DNA of 63,301 nt from Acinetobacter lwoffii (GTDB lineage Bacteria; Pseudomonadota; Gammaproteobacteria; Pseudomonadales; Moraxellaceae): positions 1 to 63,301 of the forward strand of contig NZ_DCLL01000047.1 in NCBI RefSeq assembly GCF_002321025.1, in the 5' to 3' direction. Every line of letters starts with the position of its first letter. The first letter of the stretch is position 1. The notes beneath the pieces were generated by a model that ran no database searches, had not been told where the DNA came from, and saw only the letters and a program-made list of their open reading frames with translations. Positions 19,629-27,209 of the stretch are shown piece after piece. A program made the translations under genes and the position numbers.

Positions 19629-20441
19629 ATGAATACAATCTCTAACACTCCTCTTTCACTCTTTGATGGCGTTCAAATCGGAGTAGATTATACAGCCATG
19701 CAACCTGTAGAAACCTACCCTACCTCTACGAATAGTCTGGTAGATTTACTGCATGACGGCTTCTATATTGTTTTCCTGTTAAAAAATCACTATGTCCCTG
19801 TAAATATAGAGTCTTTCCGTGAAAAAATTCTGGAGATGTTGAAAAGTTTTGAACATCAGGCACGCCAGATGCAATTTTCAGCTGAAGATATTCAAGATGC
19901 AAAATATGCCTATTGCGCTTTAATAGATGAAACAATTGTCACCCAACAGGATGAGCGATTTTTTGATCTGCAAAATTCATGGATGATCAGTCCCTTGCAG
20001 TTAAGCCTTTTTGGTTCACAACTTGCAGGTTATCGCTTCTTTGAATATCTGGAAGAAATACGCCATAAAGATAAGCAACGTCTGGCAGTATTAGAGGTAT
20101 ATCATTATTGCCTTTTATTGGGCTTCCATGGAAAATATCGAATTGAATCTATTGAGCATTTAAATAGTCTGATTGCTCGTATCGGAGATCAGATTGATTA
20201 TCTCAAGGGTAAAAAAGTTGCTTTTTCTCCTTTTTCAGCAATTCCAGATCAAATCCGACATATTATCCATCGTGAATTACCATTTTTCTGGATTCTGATA
20301 TTTTTATTATTATTTGCCGTGATCAGCTTTGTGGTTTTTAAATATGCCTTATCAACAGAACAAGCTGCTGTTTTTTCTCAATATCAAAATTTGATTAGCG
20401 CGCCTGCTGAACAAGCCTATATTACGATTCATTTACCCTAA
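19629..20441 (+). CDS. tssL: T6SS inner-membrane protein TssL (DotU/IcmH)
   Basis: The 270-aa protein has a cytoplasmic DotU domain (YCALIDETI near residue 95, GYRFFEYLEEI, YHYCLLLGFHGKYRI) and one C-terminal transmembrane segment near residues 218-238. A short periplasmic tail follows. There is no OmpA-type peptidoglycan-binding extension, so wall anchoring must come from other subunits such as TagN. It lies 8 bp after tssK. About 127 bp and a broken short ORF separate it from tagX. Confidence 0.94.
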   Translation: MNTISNTPLSLFDGVQIGVDYTAMQPVETYPTSTNSLVDLLHDGFYIVFLLKNHYVPVNIESFREKILEMLKSFEHQARQMQFSAEDIQDAKYAYCALIDETIVTQQDERFFDLQNSWMISPLQLSLFGSQLAGYRFFEYLEEIRHKDKQRLAVLEVYHYCLLLGFHGKYRIESIEHLNSLIARIGDQIDYLKGKKVAFSPFSAIPDQIRHIIHRELPFFWILIFLLLFAVISFVVFKYALSTEQAAVFSQYQNLISAPAEQAYITIHLP

Positions 20442-20459
20442 CTCAATTTTCAAATAAAT

Positions 20460-20552
20460 ATGATGGACACTTATAAAAATAAAGACTTAAAAAATGACGC
20501 CGTTGGAAAATTTATATCGATGAATAAAAAAAAAAATTTGAATTATTATTAG
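20460..20552 (+). other. Short ORF with 11-A tract upstream of tagX
   Basis: ATG ATG at 20460 opens a 30-codon frame containing a run of 11 adenines (20526-20536) and ending at TAG 20550. If the run had 12 As, the frame would continue to a TGA at 20567-20569 that overlaps the tagX ATG (TGATG), giving a 36-aa coupled leader peptide. It may be a real small gene with a slippery tract, a sequencing-length error, or chance. No homology is recognised. Confidence 0.35.
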
Positions 20553-20568
20553 ATCAATCATTCAACTG

Positions 20569-21510
20569 ATGATTTTGATTATATTGAGCAGCTTTATTCT
20601 ATTAAGCTTAGCTATGTTAGCCTTGCTGTCTTACGAGTTTCGATTAAGAATACAGGATTTTTTTCTTGATTTGATTTCACAAAGCAAACAACAATTTTCT
20701 CAAGCAAAACAGTTTGTTCAGAAATTTCATCAGGCGGCATCGCCTGAGCATCTTCAGTCTGAATGGTATTTGCAGCAATGGTGGATTTTGATTTCAGGAT
20801 TTAGCTTATTTGCCAGTATTTTAATGTTCGCTTTCACTCAGCCACTTACTGCAAGTAGGTTTGAAGCTGAATATTTAAGGAAAGTTGATCCACAGATTTA
20901 TGCATTATTAGATGGGCAAATATTAACAGCTCCAACTGAAGTTGATGAACAGCTTATTATCGAAGCCTTACAAGAAGAATCTTTAGCAAATCATTCTGTA
21001 ATTTCAGCGCAAAGCCTTAATCTGAATATTGAAGACATTCATATAAATCCAAATATCAGCACAGCAGACCGTAAATGGCATAAGATGAATCCGCGATTTA
21101 AACAGCGCTTACTGATGGTTTTTAAAATTATGCGCGAACAGCATGGTTATGAGCTGGTTTTACTCGAAGGTTATCGAAGTCCGGAAAGGCAAAACTCTTT
21201 GGCGACCAACAGTAATATTACCAAGGCCAAAGGCTTTCAAAGTTATCATCAGTTTGGTCTGGCCGCGGATATTGCCTTTAAGCGGAATGGCAAGGTGGTG
21301 ATTAGTGAACGTGATCCATGGGCCATGCGTGGTTATGAACTGTTTGGCCAGATTGCAGAATCGGTGGGTTTAACCTGGGGCGGTCGCTGGAAATCCATTA
21401 AAGATTTTGGACATACTGAATATCGTATGCCCGGTTTAAAGAAAACAGCTGAAATGGCGCATCAACTCATTCATGAAGGACAATTACAGACTCAAACATT
21501 TCAGCCTTGA
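20569..21510 (+). CDS. tagX: T6SS L,D-endopeptidase TagX (M15 family)
   Basis: The 313-aa protein has a hydrophobic N terminus (1-21), a second membrane segment (71-90), and a periplasmic VanY/M15-type peptidase domain (about 165-290). Putative zinc ligands are H227 and D234 in SYHQFGLAADI and H282 in FGHTEY, with the family ERQNSLA and LTWGGRW segments also present. In Acinetobacter, TagX is the peptidoglycan L,D-endopeptidase of the T6SS cluster, thought to open the wall for machine assembly. No good Shine-Dalgarno site precedes ATG 20569, so translation may depend on the upstream short ORF. It ends the rightward arm. Confidence 0.9.
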   Translation: MILIILSSFILLSLAMLALLSYEFRLRIQDFFLDLISQSKQQFSQAKQFVQKFHQAASPEHLQSEWYLQQWWILISGFSLFASILMFAFTQPLTASRFEAEYLRKVDPQIYALLDGQILTAPTEVDEQLIIEALQEESLANHSVISAQSLNLNIEDIHINPNISTADRKWHKMNPRFKQRLLMVFKIMREQHGYELVLLEGYRSPERQNSLATNSNITKAKGFQSYHQFGLAADIAFKRNGKVVISERDPWAMRGYELFGQIAESVGLTWGGRWKSIKDFGHTEYRMPGLKKTAEMAHQLIHEGQLQTQTFQP

Positions 21511-21525
21511 GTGCGAAATCGTAAA

Positions 21526-22287
21526 TCAATTCAAAAAGGCTCTCATGTGCTGGATCACTTCTTCTGGTTTTTCGCCATGCAGCCAATGTCCTGTATTTTC
21601 GATCATTTCAATTTTTGCTTGAGAAAATTGCTCATCAATTGCTGCGAAGTGTTCCGGTTTTGAAATATAAAAAGAATTTCCACCACGCAGGAATAAAGCT
21701 GGCTGATTCATTTTTTCGAGCTTTTCCCAATCCATAATATCTGAATAATGATCAAATAAAGCCTGAACATTAAAGAGCCATTGTCCTTTATTAAAGGATT
21801 TTAATAAAAACTGAATTACCATTTCTTCATGAATGTATTCACGCATAATTTTTGCTGCCTCAAGTCGTGAAGCAACATTTGCTTGCTGTACTGCGAATAA
21901 AGCTTTAAAAATTTCAGTATGATGACTTTCATGATATTGGATCGGTGTGATATCCAGGACGATCAACTTTTCAGTTTGTACGCGGGCTAAATCAGCCAAT
22001 TTCATGGCAATTTTTCCGCCCATAGAATGCCCTACTACTACGAACTTTTGAATATTTAAACTCGATAAAGTTTCTAGGACATCTTCAGCCATAAGTTGAT
22101 AATTTAAGTCTGAGCTATGAGCAGAAAGACCATGATTGCGTACATCAATTTGAAGCACGGTTCTTTGCTCAGAAAAATATCGAGCTAGTACTCCTAAATT
22201 ACTTAAACTACCGAATAAACCATGAATAAAGACCATTGGAGATAGCACTGACGTTTCGTGGTGTTGGAGTTGATAATTTAGGATCAT
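21526..22287 (-). CDS. Alpha/beta hydrolase, YbfF-like esterase
   Basis: The 253-aa cytoplasmic protein has an alpha/beta-hydrolase fold: an oxyanion HGLFGS near residue 22, the nucleophile elbow GHSMGG with S88, and a C-terminal TGHWLHGEKP supplying the histidine. Its opening FIHGLFGSLSNLGVLAR and DVRNHGLSAHS are characteristic of the YbfF esterase group that hydrolyses short acyl esters and thioesters. No signal peptide. It is convergent with tagX, with a 15-bp gap, and belongs to no obvious operon. Substrate is unknown. Confidence 0.85.
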   Translation of the reverse strand: MILNYQLQHHETSVLSPMVFIHGLFGSLSNLGVLARYFSEQRTVLQIDVRNHGLSAHSSDLNYQLMAEDVLETLSSLNIQKFVVVGHSMGGKIAMKLADLARVQTEKLIVLDITPIQYHESHHTEIFKALFAVQQANVASRLEAAKIMREYIHEEMVIQFLLKSFNKGQWLFNVQALFDHYSDIMDWEKLEKMNQPALFLRGGNSFYISKPEHFAAIDEQFSQAKIEMIENTGHWLHGEKPEEVIQHMRAFLN

Positions 22288-22373
22288 TTGAGAATTCCGT
22301 GATTTCTGTATTTAACTGTTAATAGTGGGTTTATATTAGGAATTAATCAATTGTAAAATTTTTAAATATAAAA

Positions 22374-22392
22374 TTTTGCTTAGGCTATTTTA
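22374..22392 (+). repeat. Dispersed motif copy 1
   Basis: TTTTGCTTAGGCTATTTTA, a full copy of a motif that recurs in this window only between genes. Confidence 0.7.
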
Positions 22393-22402
22393 TGGAAGTA
22401 TA

Positions 22403-22416
22403 TTTTGCTTAGGCTA
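22403..22416 (+). repeat. Dispersed motif copy 2 (partial)
   Basis: TTTTGCTTAGGCTA followed by As instead of Ts. It starts 29 bp after copy 1, in direct orientation. Confidence 0.65.
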
Positions 22417-22821
22417 AAAAAACTTAATCGATTCATAAGTTTTTAAAATTACGATTTAAGATCTGGATGGATATCTGGCTATAAATATGAACGAAGATGG
22501 TTAAATTGTGATGCAGACCAAATAAAATTAATGAAAACCTTAAAACTGGGATTTAATAACATGTAAAGCACTTTTAGGTCGGAGTGTTTCTTAAATTAAC
22601 TCGCTGTGATTATCCAAATAGACTGAGGTAATTTAAATAATCTGCCTTAATATTTACTGCTCATAATTTATTAAAGATCGACCATTCATAAGTAGCTTAT
22701 TAATCGACTTAATTCTGTTTAAAAATAATACGTTTTAAGACCAAATGAGTTACAGGCAGTAAATATCAGTATTATCAATTCCCCCTTCTCCCTTTCTTGA
22801 GAAAGTTGTTAAACTTATGTG

Positions 22822-22838
22822 TTGCTTAGGCTATTTTT
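22822..22838 (+). repeat. Dispersed motif copy 3
   Basis: TTGCTTAGGCTATTTTT, same orientation as copies 1 and 2. Confidence 0.65.
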
Positions 22839-23164
22839 AGCATCTTAAGATATTCAAGTTATTAGCTTAAATATCAGCGTACAATCACGCTATCCTACTT
22901 AAATCGTCCTGTTCAAGAAATTACAAAACCACGATTATTCATTTATTCTTATCAATGTATTAAAAACAGTGGATATATACCCGAGATATTAGATATTCAC
23001 ATCAAAATAAATTTAAATTAACTTAACAGATTTTTTATTACATGATATTCAGGAAATGGTCTTTCAGGTTTTAATATCTATAAAATCTGGTTGTGAAATA
23101 GACTTACCTACTTAATTTTTATTCCACTGCGAAAAACTTTCAAGATAGAAAAGTATTTTATAAT

Positions 23165-23533
23165 TTATTCTACATTCCTATTTTTACAAAATACGCTTGT
23201 GGTCATTCCAGATTGAGTCAAACTTTGATCTTGCCGCTCAAGAAAACTTTTGGCGACCATGACCATCGTGGGCGCCATATCCAGACTGCTGTTTTCTTCG
23301 GACACCTTTTGAATATCCTGATAGGCTTTCAGTCGTTTGCAGAAAGCCTGACGTTGAGTTTGGGCATCTACCTTTTGATCATCTTCATCTAAAATATGCT
23401 TGGTTTCATTCACGATTTTAGTCTGAGCTGAAATAAACTCGTCATAGGCACTTTGTGAAAGCGGCTCTGCGAAGACCATGCTATTCAGTCCTAATAATAA
23501 TCCAGCACAAATGAAAGATGATTTTTTTAGCAT
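23165..23533 (-). CDS. Small exported protein, unknown function
   Basis: The 122-aa product has a clear signal peptide (MLKKSSFICAGLLLGLNS, cleavage after VFA near residue 22). The mature protein is helical and acidic to neutral with two cysteines (near residues 69 and 116) that could form a disulfide in the periplasm. The ATG abuts the stop of the upstream DUF2185-like gene with no gap, so the pair is one transcription unit and probably translationally coupled. I do not recognise the family. The unit lies one gene beyond the T6SS cluster, but nothing in it shows T6SS function. Confidence 0.75.
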   Translation of the reverse strand: MLKKSSFICAGLLLGLNSMVFAEPLSQSAYDEFISAQTKIVNETKHILDEDDQKVDAQTQRQAFCKRLKAYQDIQKVSEENSSLDMAPTMVMVAKSFLERQDQSLTQSGMTTSVFCKNRNVE

Positions 23534-23896
23534 TTAAATTTCTTCTTTCCAGACATCTTCATAATCATCGGCATCAATCATGAAACGAAAACCTGTTTCC
23601 AGAGCCAGATACGGTAAAACTTCTGGTGCGATGTCCTGTAATTCACGTACTGTCATGGTTTCGAAAGCCTCTTCACTTGAAGGTTCTCCACCATAAATGT
23701 ACCAGCTGATATTTTCAGCCGTTTCAGGCTTTTTACGGATGCCAACAATCGGATCCTGCTTTAAGGTATGTACGGCCACCGCAACAACATCATCACCCGT
23801 GACTTCAACATAAGCCGAGCCTACTTCTTCACAAAGTAGCTTTTGCTCTGCGATCAGTTCTTGTAAAGGTGATAGGTTTTGCGTGTTTTTCGACAT
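23534..23896 (-). CDS. Small acidic protein, possible DUF2185/Imm33-like
   Basis: The 120-aa cytoplasmic protein is strongly acidic. Its C-terminal two thirds resemble the DUF2185 (Imm33-like) pattern: a hydrophobic VVAVAVHTL strand, a basic turn before SWYIYGGEPSSEE, then TVRELQDIAPEVLPYLALETGFRFMID. That family includes immunity proteins of polymorphic toxin systems and stand-alone proteins of unknown role. The match is by eye. It is the first gene of a two-gene unit with the exported 122-aa protein. If an immunity protein, no cognate toxin is beside it. Confidence 0.6.
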   Translation of the reverse strand: MSKNTQNLSPLQELIAEQKLLCEEVGSAYVEVTGDDVVAVAVHTLKQDPIVGIRKKPETAENISWYIYGGEPSSEEAFETMTVRELQDIAPEVLPYLALETGFRFMIDADDYEDVWKEEI

Positions 23897-24025
23897 TCGG
23901 TCTTACTCATCAATTTTCATTAGCGCGCTATTTTAACTTAATTTTAATGAAGCTGATTGGGATTTCATCGAGATCTAAAAAATATCTGCCCTTAAACCGT
24001 GTTAAGCGCAGATATGGATCTCAAC

Positions 24026-24628
24026 TTATTGGAAGACTTTAAAGCGCTCTTCATCCGCGAGATAATCTTTGGCACGTGGCTCGCCTTCTATCGAACCAAA
24101 TACCAACTGTGCACGCAACTTCCAGTTCGATGGAATGTCCCATTCCGCATGAACTTGCTCATCCACGATCGGATTGTAGTGCTGCAATGATGCGCCCAGC
24201 CCTTCTGTGTGCAATGCTGTCCATGTTGCAAATTGTGCGATCGCAGTCGAATGCTCTGCCCAGATTGGGAAGTTATCAGCATAAGATGGGAATTGTTCCT
24301 GTAAGCCTTCTACAACTGTGTGATCTTCAAAAAATAAAACAGTGCCTACCCCTGCCGCAAAACTGGCCATTTTTGCTGTGGTTTTTGCAGCGCTTTCTTC
24401 ATCTTTGGCATAGCTTTTTAATTTATCTGCGACGAAGCCCCAAAACTTTTCATGTTCTGAATTGAATAAAATGACGGCGCGTGAAGACTGAGAATTGAAA
24501 GAAGATGGACTTTGCTTAATTGCAGTCTGAATCAAATCAGTCAATTGTTCAGGAGATTGTTCAACATTCTTGGCAATAGCATAAATAGTACGGCGTTTAG
24601 TAATTAAATCTAAAAACTGATTCGACAT
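24026..24628 (-). CDS. Nitroreductase family protein (Frm2/Hbn1-like)
   Basis: The 200-aa flavoprotein-type product belongs to the nitroreductase superfamily, close to the Frm2/Hbn1 group. It has a RRTIYAIAKN opening, SPSSFNSQSSRAVILF for FMN binding, AQFATWTALHTEGLGASLQHYNP in the middle, and a C-terminal VFGSIEGEPRAKDY. Members reduce nitro compounds or quinones with NAD(P)H, but a natural substrate cannot be told from sequence. Monocistronic: 129 bp from the DUF2185-like gene and with a 430-bp upstream gap. Confidence 0.88.
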   Translation of the reverse strand: MSNQFLDLITKRRTIYAIAKNVEQSPEQLTDLIQTAIKQSPSSFNSQSSRAVILFNSEHEKFWGFVADKLKSYAKDEESAAKTTAKMASFAAGVGTVLFFEDHTVVEGLQEQFPSYADNFPIWAEHSTAIAQFATWTALHTEGLGASLQHYNPIVDEQVHAEWDIPSNWKLRAQLVFGSIEGEPRAKDYLADEERFKVFQ

Positions 24629-24943
24629 TTTTGAAAATCCTGGGATATATCTTCGGGAAAATTTGAACCTTCAGTTATTTTTATGAAGGATAGCTAATCA
24701 ATGAAGCTTTTGCTCATCTTGAGATAAAGCTTTTATACCTTAAAAAATAATGGGCTGAATTACTAGGCTATTTAATTGATATTTTTATATATTTTTTAGC
24801 TAAAAATGATCATTTTCATCTATTTTTTGAACATTCGTTAAAACTGCTGCCCTATGATAGAGCCCGACGCTAAACAATGGTTCAACATGCGCTCTTACTG
24901 AGTAAAATTATAAGAATAAAGACATTCAATGACCACACTCAAT

Positions 24944-24962
24944 ATTGCTTAGGCTATTTTAA
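24944..24962 (+). repeat. Dispersed motif copy 4
   Basis: ATTGCTTAGGCTATTTTAA, 16 core bases identical to copy 1. Confidence 0.7.
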
Positions 24963-25000
24963 GAGATAGCACATCATGAAATAAATCTCATATTGCAGAT

Positions 25001-25034
25001 AAAATTAATCCCCCAAAATTGGAGGATTAATTTT
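25001..25034 (-). terminator. Hairpin terminator after the 172-aa gene
   Basis: AAAATTAATCC (25001-25011) pairs perfectly with GGATTAATTTT (25024-25034), 25 bp past the stop codon on the minus strand. The descending arm ends in Us on that strand. Confidence 0.65.
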
Positions 25035-25058
25035 ATAAATAAAAGCTAAAAACCCAGT

Positions 25059-25577
25059 TTAAAACTTCGCGTTCAACATCTGAGCAGATACTTTAGTCTT
25101 CCACAGCTCACGTAAAGTCGGTAAATAGAATTTCTCACCGAGTTCCACCAGTTCTGCATCAATCAGAGCATGCATCTCATGCATAAACAGATAGTCTAGT
25201 TCAACTGTAGTCAGTTTAGCCTGCTGCTTTTGATAGTCTTTGCGTTTTTGTTGGGCTTGTTTAACCAGACGATCCGCAAATGCTTTATCTTTAAACTGGG
25301 TAATCGCTTTTAAACGCAGTTCAATAATGCCCCATCCGGTTAAAAACATCTGGAAAGTCTCAAAATCATCGCTGGTCGATTCCCAAGACATTTCTTCCAG
25401 ATTTTCATTATCCGGAAGCACAGGTAAAAGAAGTTCCATGACACTCGGAAAAATCTTTTTAAAATTCAGAATAAATTTAACAGGATGCTCACCTGGATAA
25501 TCCTTGAATTGCACCTTTCTTTGAACATCTGTTAAATAAATATCAAGCATAAAACAATCATCAGTGGTTAGTCTCAT
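25059..25577 (-). CDS. Conserved hypothetical protein, 172 aa
   Basis: A soluble protein with no signal peptide or membrane segment. It has a beta-rich N terminus (MLDIYLTDVQRKVQFKDYPG), a Trp-containing centre, and a Lys/Gln-rich helix (about 118-140, KQAQQKRKDYQKQQAKL) followed by a His-rich FMHEMHALID stretch. The start could be ATG 25577 or ATG 25550, and neither has a clear ribosome site. I do not recognise the family. It stands alone between fumC (same strand, 99 bp upstream) and a terminator, so it might be read through from fumC. Confidence 0.6.
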   Translation of the reverse strand: MRLTTDDCFMLDIYLTDVQRKVQFKDYPGEHPVKFILNFKKIFPSVMELLLPVLPDNENLEEMSWESTSDDFETFQMFLTGWGIIELRLKAITQFKDKAFADRLVKQAQQKRKDYQKQQAKLTTVELDYLFMHEMHALIDAELVELGEKFYLPTLRELWKTKVSAQMLNAKF

Positions 25578-25676
25578 CTAGCACTATTGTACGCAACTCT
25601 GCCTGAGATAAAAACCACTGCTGACTATTCCATGATAAAACAGGAGGAAAGATTGAAAATAAAAGCGCTACAGCCC

Positions 25677-27071
25677 TTATTTGGCATTCGGTGAGACCAT
25701 CTGTTCAGGACGCACAACTTCATCAAACTGTTCAGCGGTAACTAAACCAAGTTCAACAGCCACCTGTTTTAAGGTTTTTCCTTCCTTATAAGCTGTTTTG
25801 GCAACCTTGGCTGCATTCTCATAACCAATCACCGGATTCAAGGCTGTAACCAGCATTAAAGAATCATGCAGGAAATGTTCAATTTTCTCATGATTCGGCT
25901 CAATACCTACGGCGCAATGATCATTAAAACTGTTACACGCATCCCCTACAAGCTGGATAGATTGCAACAGGTTATAGGCGATCACCGGCATAAACACATT
26001 CAGTTCAAAGTTACCTGATGCGCCTGCCACGTTAATGGTGGTGTCATTTCCGAGAACTTGTGCAACCACCATGGTCATTGCTTCACTTTGCGTCGGGTTC
26101 ACCTTACCGGGCATGATGCTAGAACCCGGCTCATTTTCAGGTATACGCAATTCACCAAAACCACAGCGAGGCCCGCTGGCCAGCCAACGAATATCATTGG
26201 CAATCTTATTCAGGCTAACTGCTAAAGTCTTTAATGCGCCAGATGCGAATACCGCAGCATCACGGCCTGCCAGAGCCTCAAATTTGTTTGGCGCAGTCAC
26301 AAATGGCAATCCAGTTAACTGTCCCAGGGTTTTAGCAGACTGAACGGCATAATCAGGATGAGCATTCAGACCGGTACCAACCGCTGTACCGCCTAATGGT
26401 AATTCATATAGTCCGACCAAAGCCTGTTCTAGACGAAGGAGTCCATGATCCAGCTGAGAGACATAACCGCTAAATTCCTGACCTAAAGTTAAAGGTGTAG
26501 CATCTTGTAGATGTGTCCGGCCAATTTTTACAATATCAGCAAAATCCTGAGATTTGGCATATAAAGTATCGCGTAAGCGTGTGACTGCCGGAATTAACAG
26601 TTCATTGATCTGCAAGCTCGCAGCCACATGAATCGCAGTTGGAAATGAATCGTTAGTAGATTGGGCACGGTTGACATGATCATTTGGATGAACAGGTTTT
26701 TGCGCACCTAAATGATTGCCCAATTTCTGGTTGGCAATATTGGCAATCACCTCATTACAGTTCATATTACTTTGTGTACCTGAACCCGTTTGCCAGACCA
26801 CCAATGGAAATTGACTGTCCCATTTCCCGCTGATGACTTCATCTGCAGCATCCACAATGTAGTGTGACAGTTCTTGGGGAATCTGATTCAGCTCGGCATT
26901 GGTCAAGGCCGCAGCTTTTTTGACGAGTCCCATGGCACGAATCATTGGCTGTGGCAAACGCTCATTTCCAATTTTGAAATTTTGCAAGCTACGCTGAGTC
27001 TGAGCGCCCCATAAAGCCTCACTCGGTACAGCCACCTCTCCCATCGTGTCATGTTCAATACGTGTTTGCAT
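25677..27071 (-). CDS. fumC: Fumarate hydratase class II
   Basis: The iron-free class II fumarase interconverts fumarate and malate in the TCA cycle. It has the family opening DTMGEVAVPSEALWGAQTQRS, substrate-site GSGTQSNMN and TNDSFPTA, the catalytic GRTHLQDATPL, and the fumarase signature GSSIMPGKVNPT near residue 317. I place the start at ATG 27071 (464 aa) because GAGG lies 6 nt upstream and it aligns with homologues. A TTG at 27083 would add four residues. A 16/19 match to the Fur consensus lies about 100 bp upstream, fitting the known induction of class II fumarase under iron limitation. Confidence 0.96.
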   Translation of the reverse strand: MQTRIEHDTMGEVAVPSEALWGAQTQRSLQNFKIGNERLPQPMIRAMGLVKKAAALTNAELNQIPQELSHYIVDAADEVISGKWDSQFPLVVWQTGSGTQSNMNCNEVIANIANQKLGNHLGAQKPVHPNDHVNRAQSTNDSFPTAIHVAASLQINELLIPAVTRLRDTLYAKSQDFADIVKIGRTHLQDATPLTLGQEFSGYVSQLDHGLLRLEQALVGLYELPLGGTAVGTGLNAHPDYAVQSAKTLGQLTGLPFVTAPNKFEALAGRDAAVFASGALKTLAVSLNKIANDIRWLASGPRCGFGELRIPENEPGSSIMPGKVNPTQSEAMTMVVAQVLGNDTTINVAGASGNFELNVFMPVIAYNLLQSIQLVGDACNSFNDHCAVGIEPNHEKIEHFLHDSLMLVTALNPVIGYENAAKVAKTAYKEGKTLKQVAVELGLVTAEQFDEVVRPEQMVSPNAK

Positions 27072-27167
27072 GTTCAACCTCAATTCTTCTTGCCTGTTAC
27101 GGATCTTAGGGATTTCTATATCAATGATTTAATCTATTTATTTAAAGTAATCGATTACAGCAATCAT

Positions 27168-27186
27168 GTAAATGATAATTATTATC
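27168..27186 (-). promoter_or_regulatory. Fur box upstream of fumC
   Basis: GTAAATGATAATTATTATC matches the 19-bp Fur consensus GATAATGATAATCATTATC at 16 positions. It sits 97 bp upstream of the fumC ATG, between fumC and the epimerase-like gene. Fur-Fe repression here would induce the iron-free fumarase when iron is scarce. Confidence 0.8.
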
Positions 27187-27209
27187 AAATATGAGCTAAA
27201 TACTCTAAC

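Larger units (their letters stand above)
22288..23164. other. 877-bp AT-rich gene-free region with repeat motifs
   Basis: No credible coding sequence on either strand. It holds three copies of the TTGCTTAGGCTA motif (22374, 22403 and 22822) and an 11-bp inverted pair ATATTTACTGC (22650-22660) and GCAGTAAATAT (22756-22766). The first 100 bp probably include the promoter of the esterase gene. The rest is unexplained. Confidence 0.6.
24629..25058. other. 430-bp intergenic region
   Basis: No coding sequence seen. It should carry the nitroreductase promoter at its left end, one copy of the dispersed motif (24944-24962), and a hairpin terminator for the 172-aa gene at its right end. Confidence 0.6.

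Noticed and set aside
22650..22766. 11-bp inverted pair ATATTTACTGC and GCAGTAAATAT
   Set aside because: Widely spaced and AT-rich, so it could be chance. No associated gene or hairpin logic.
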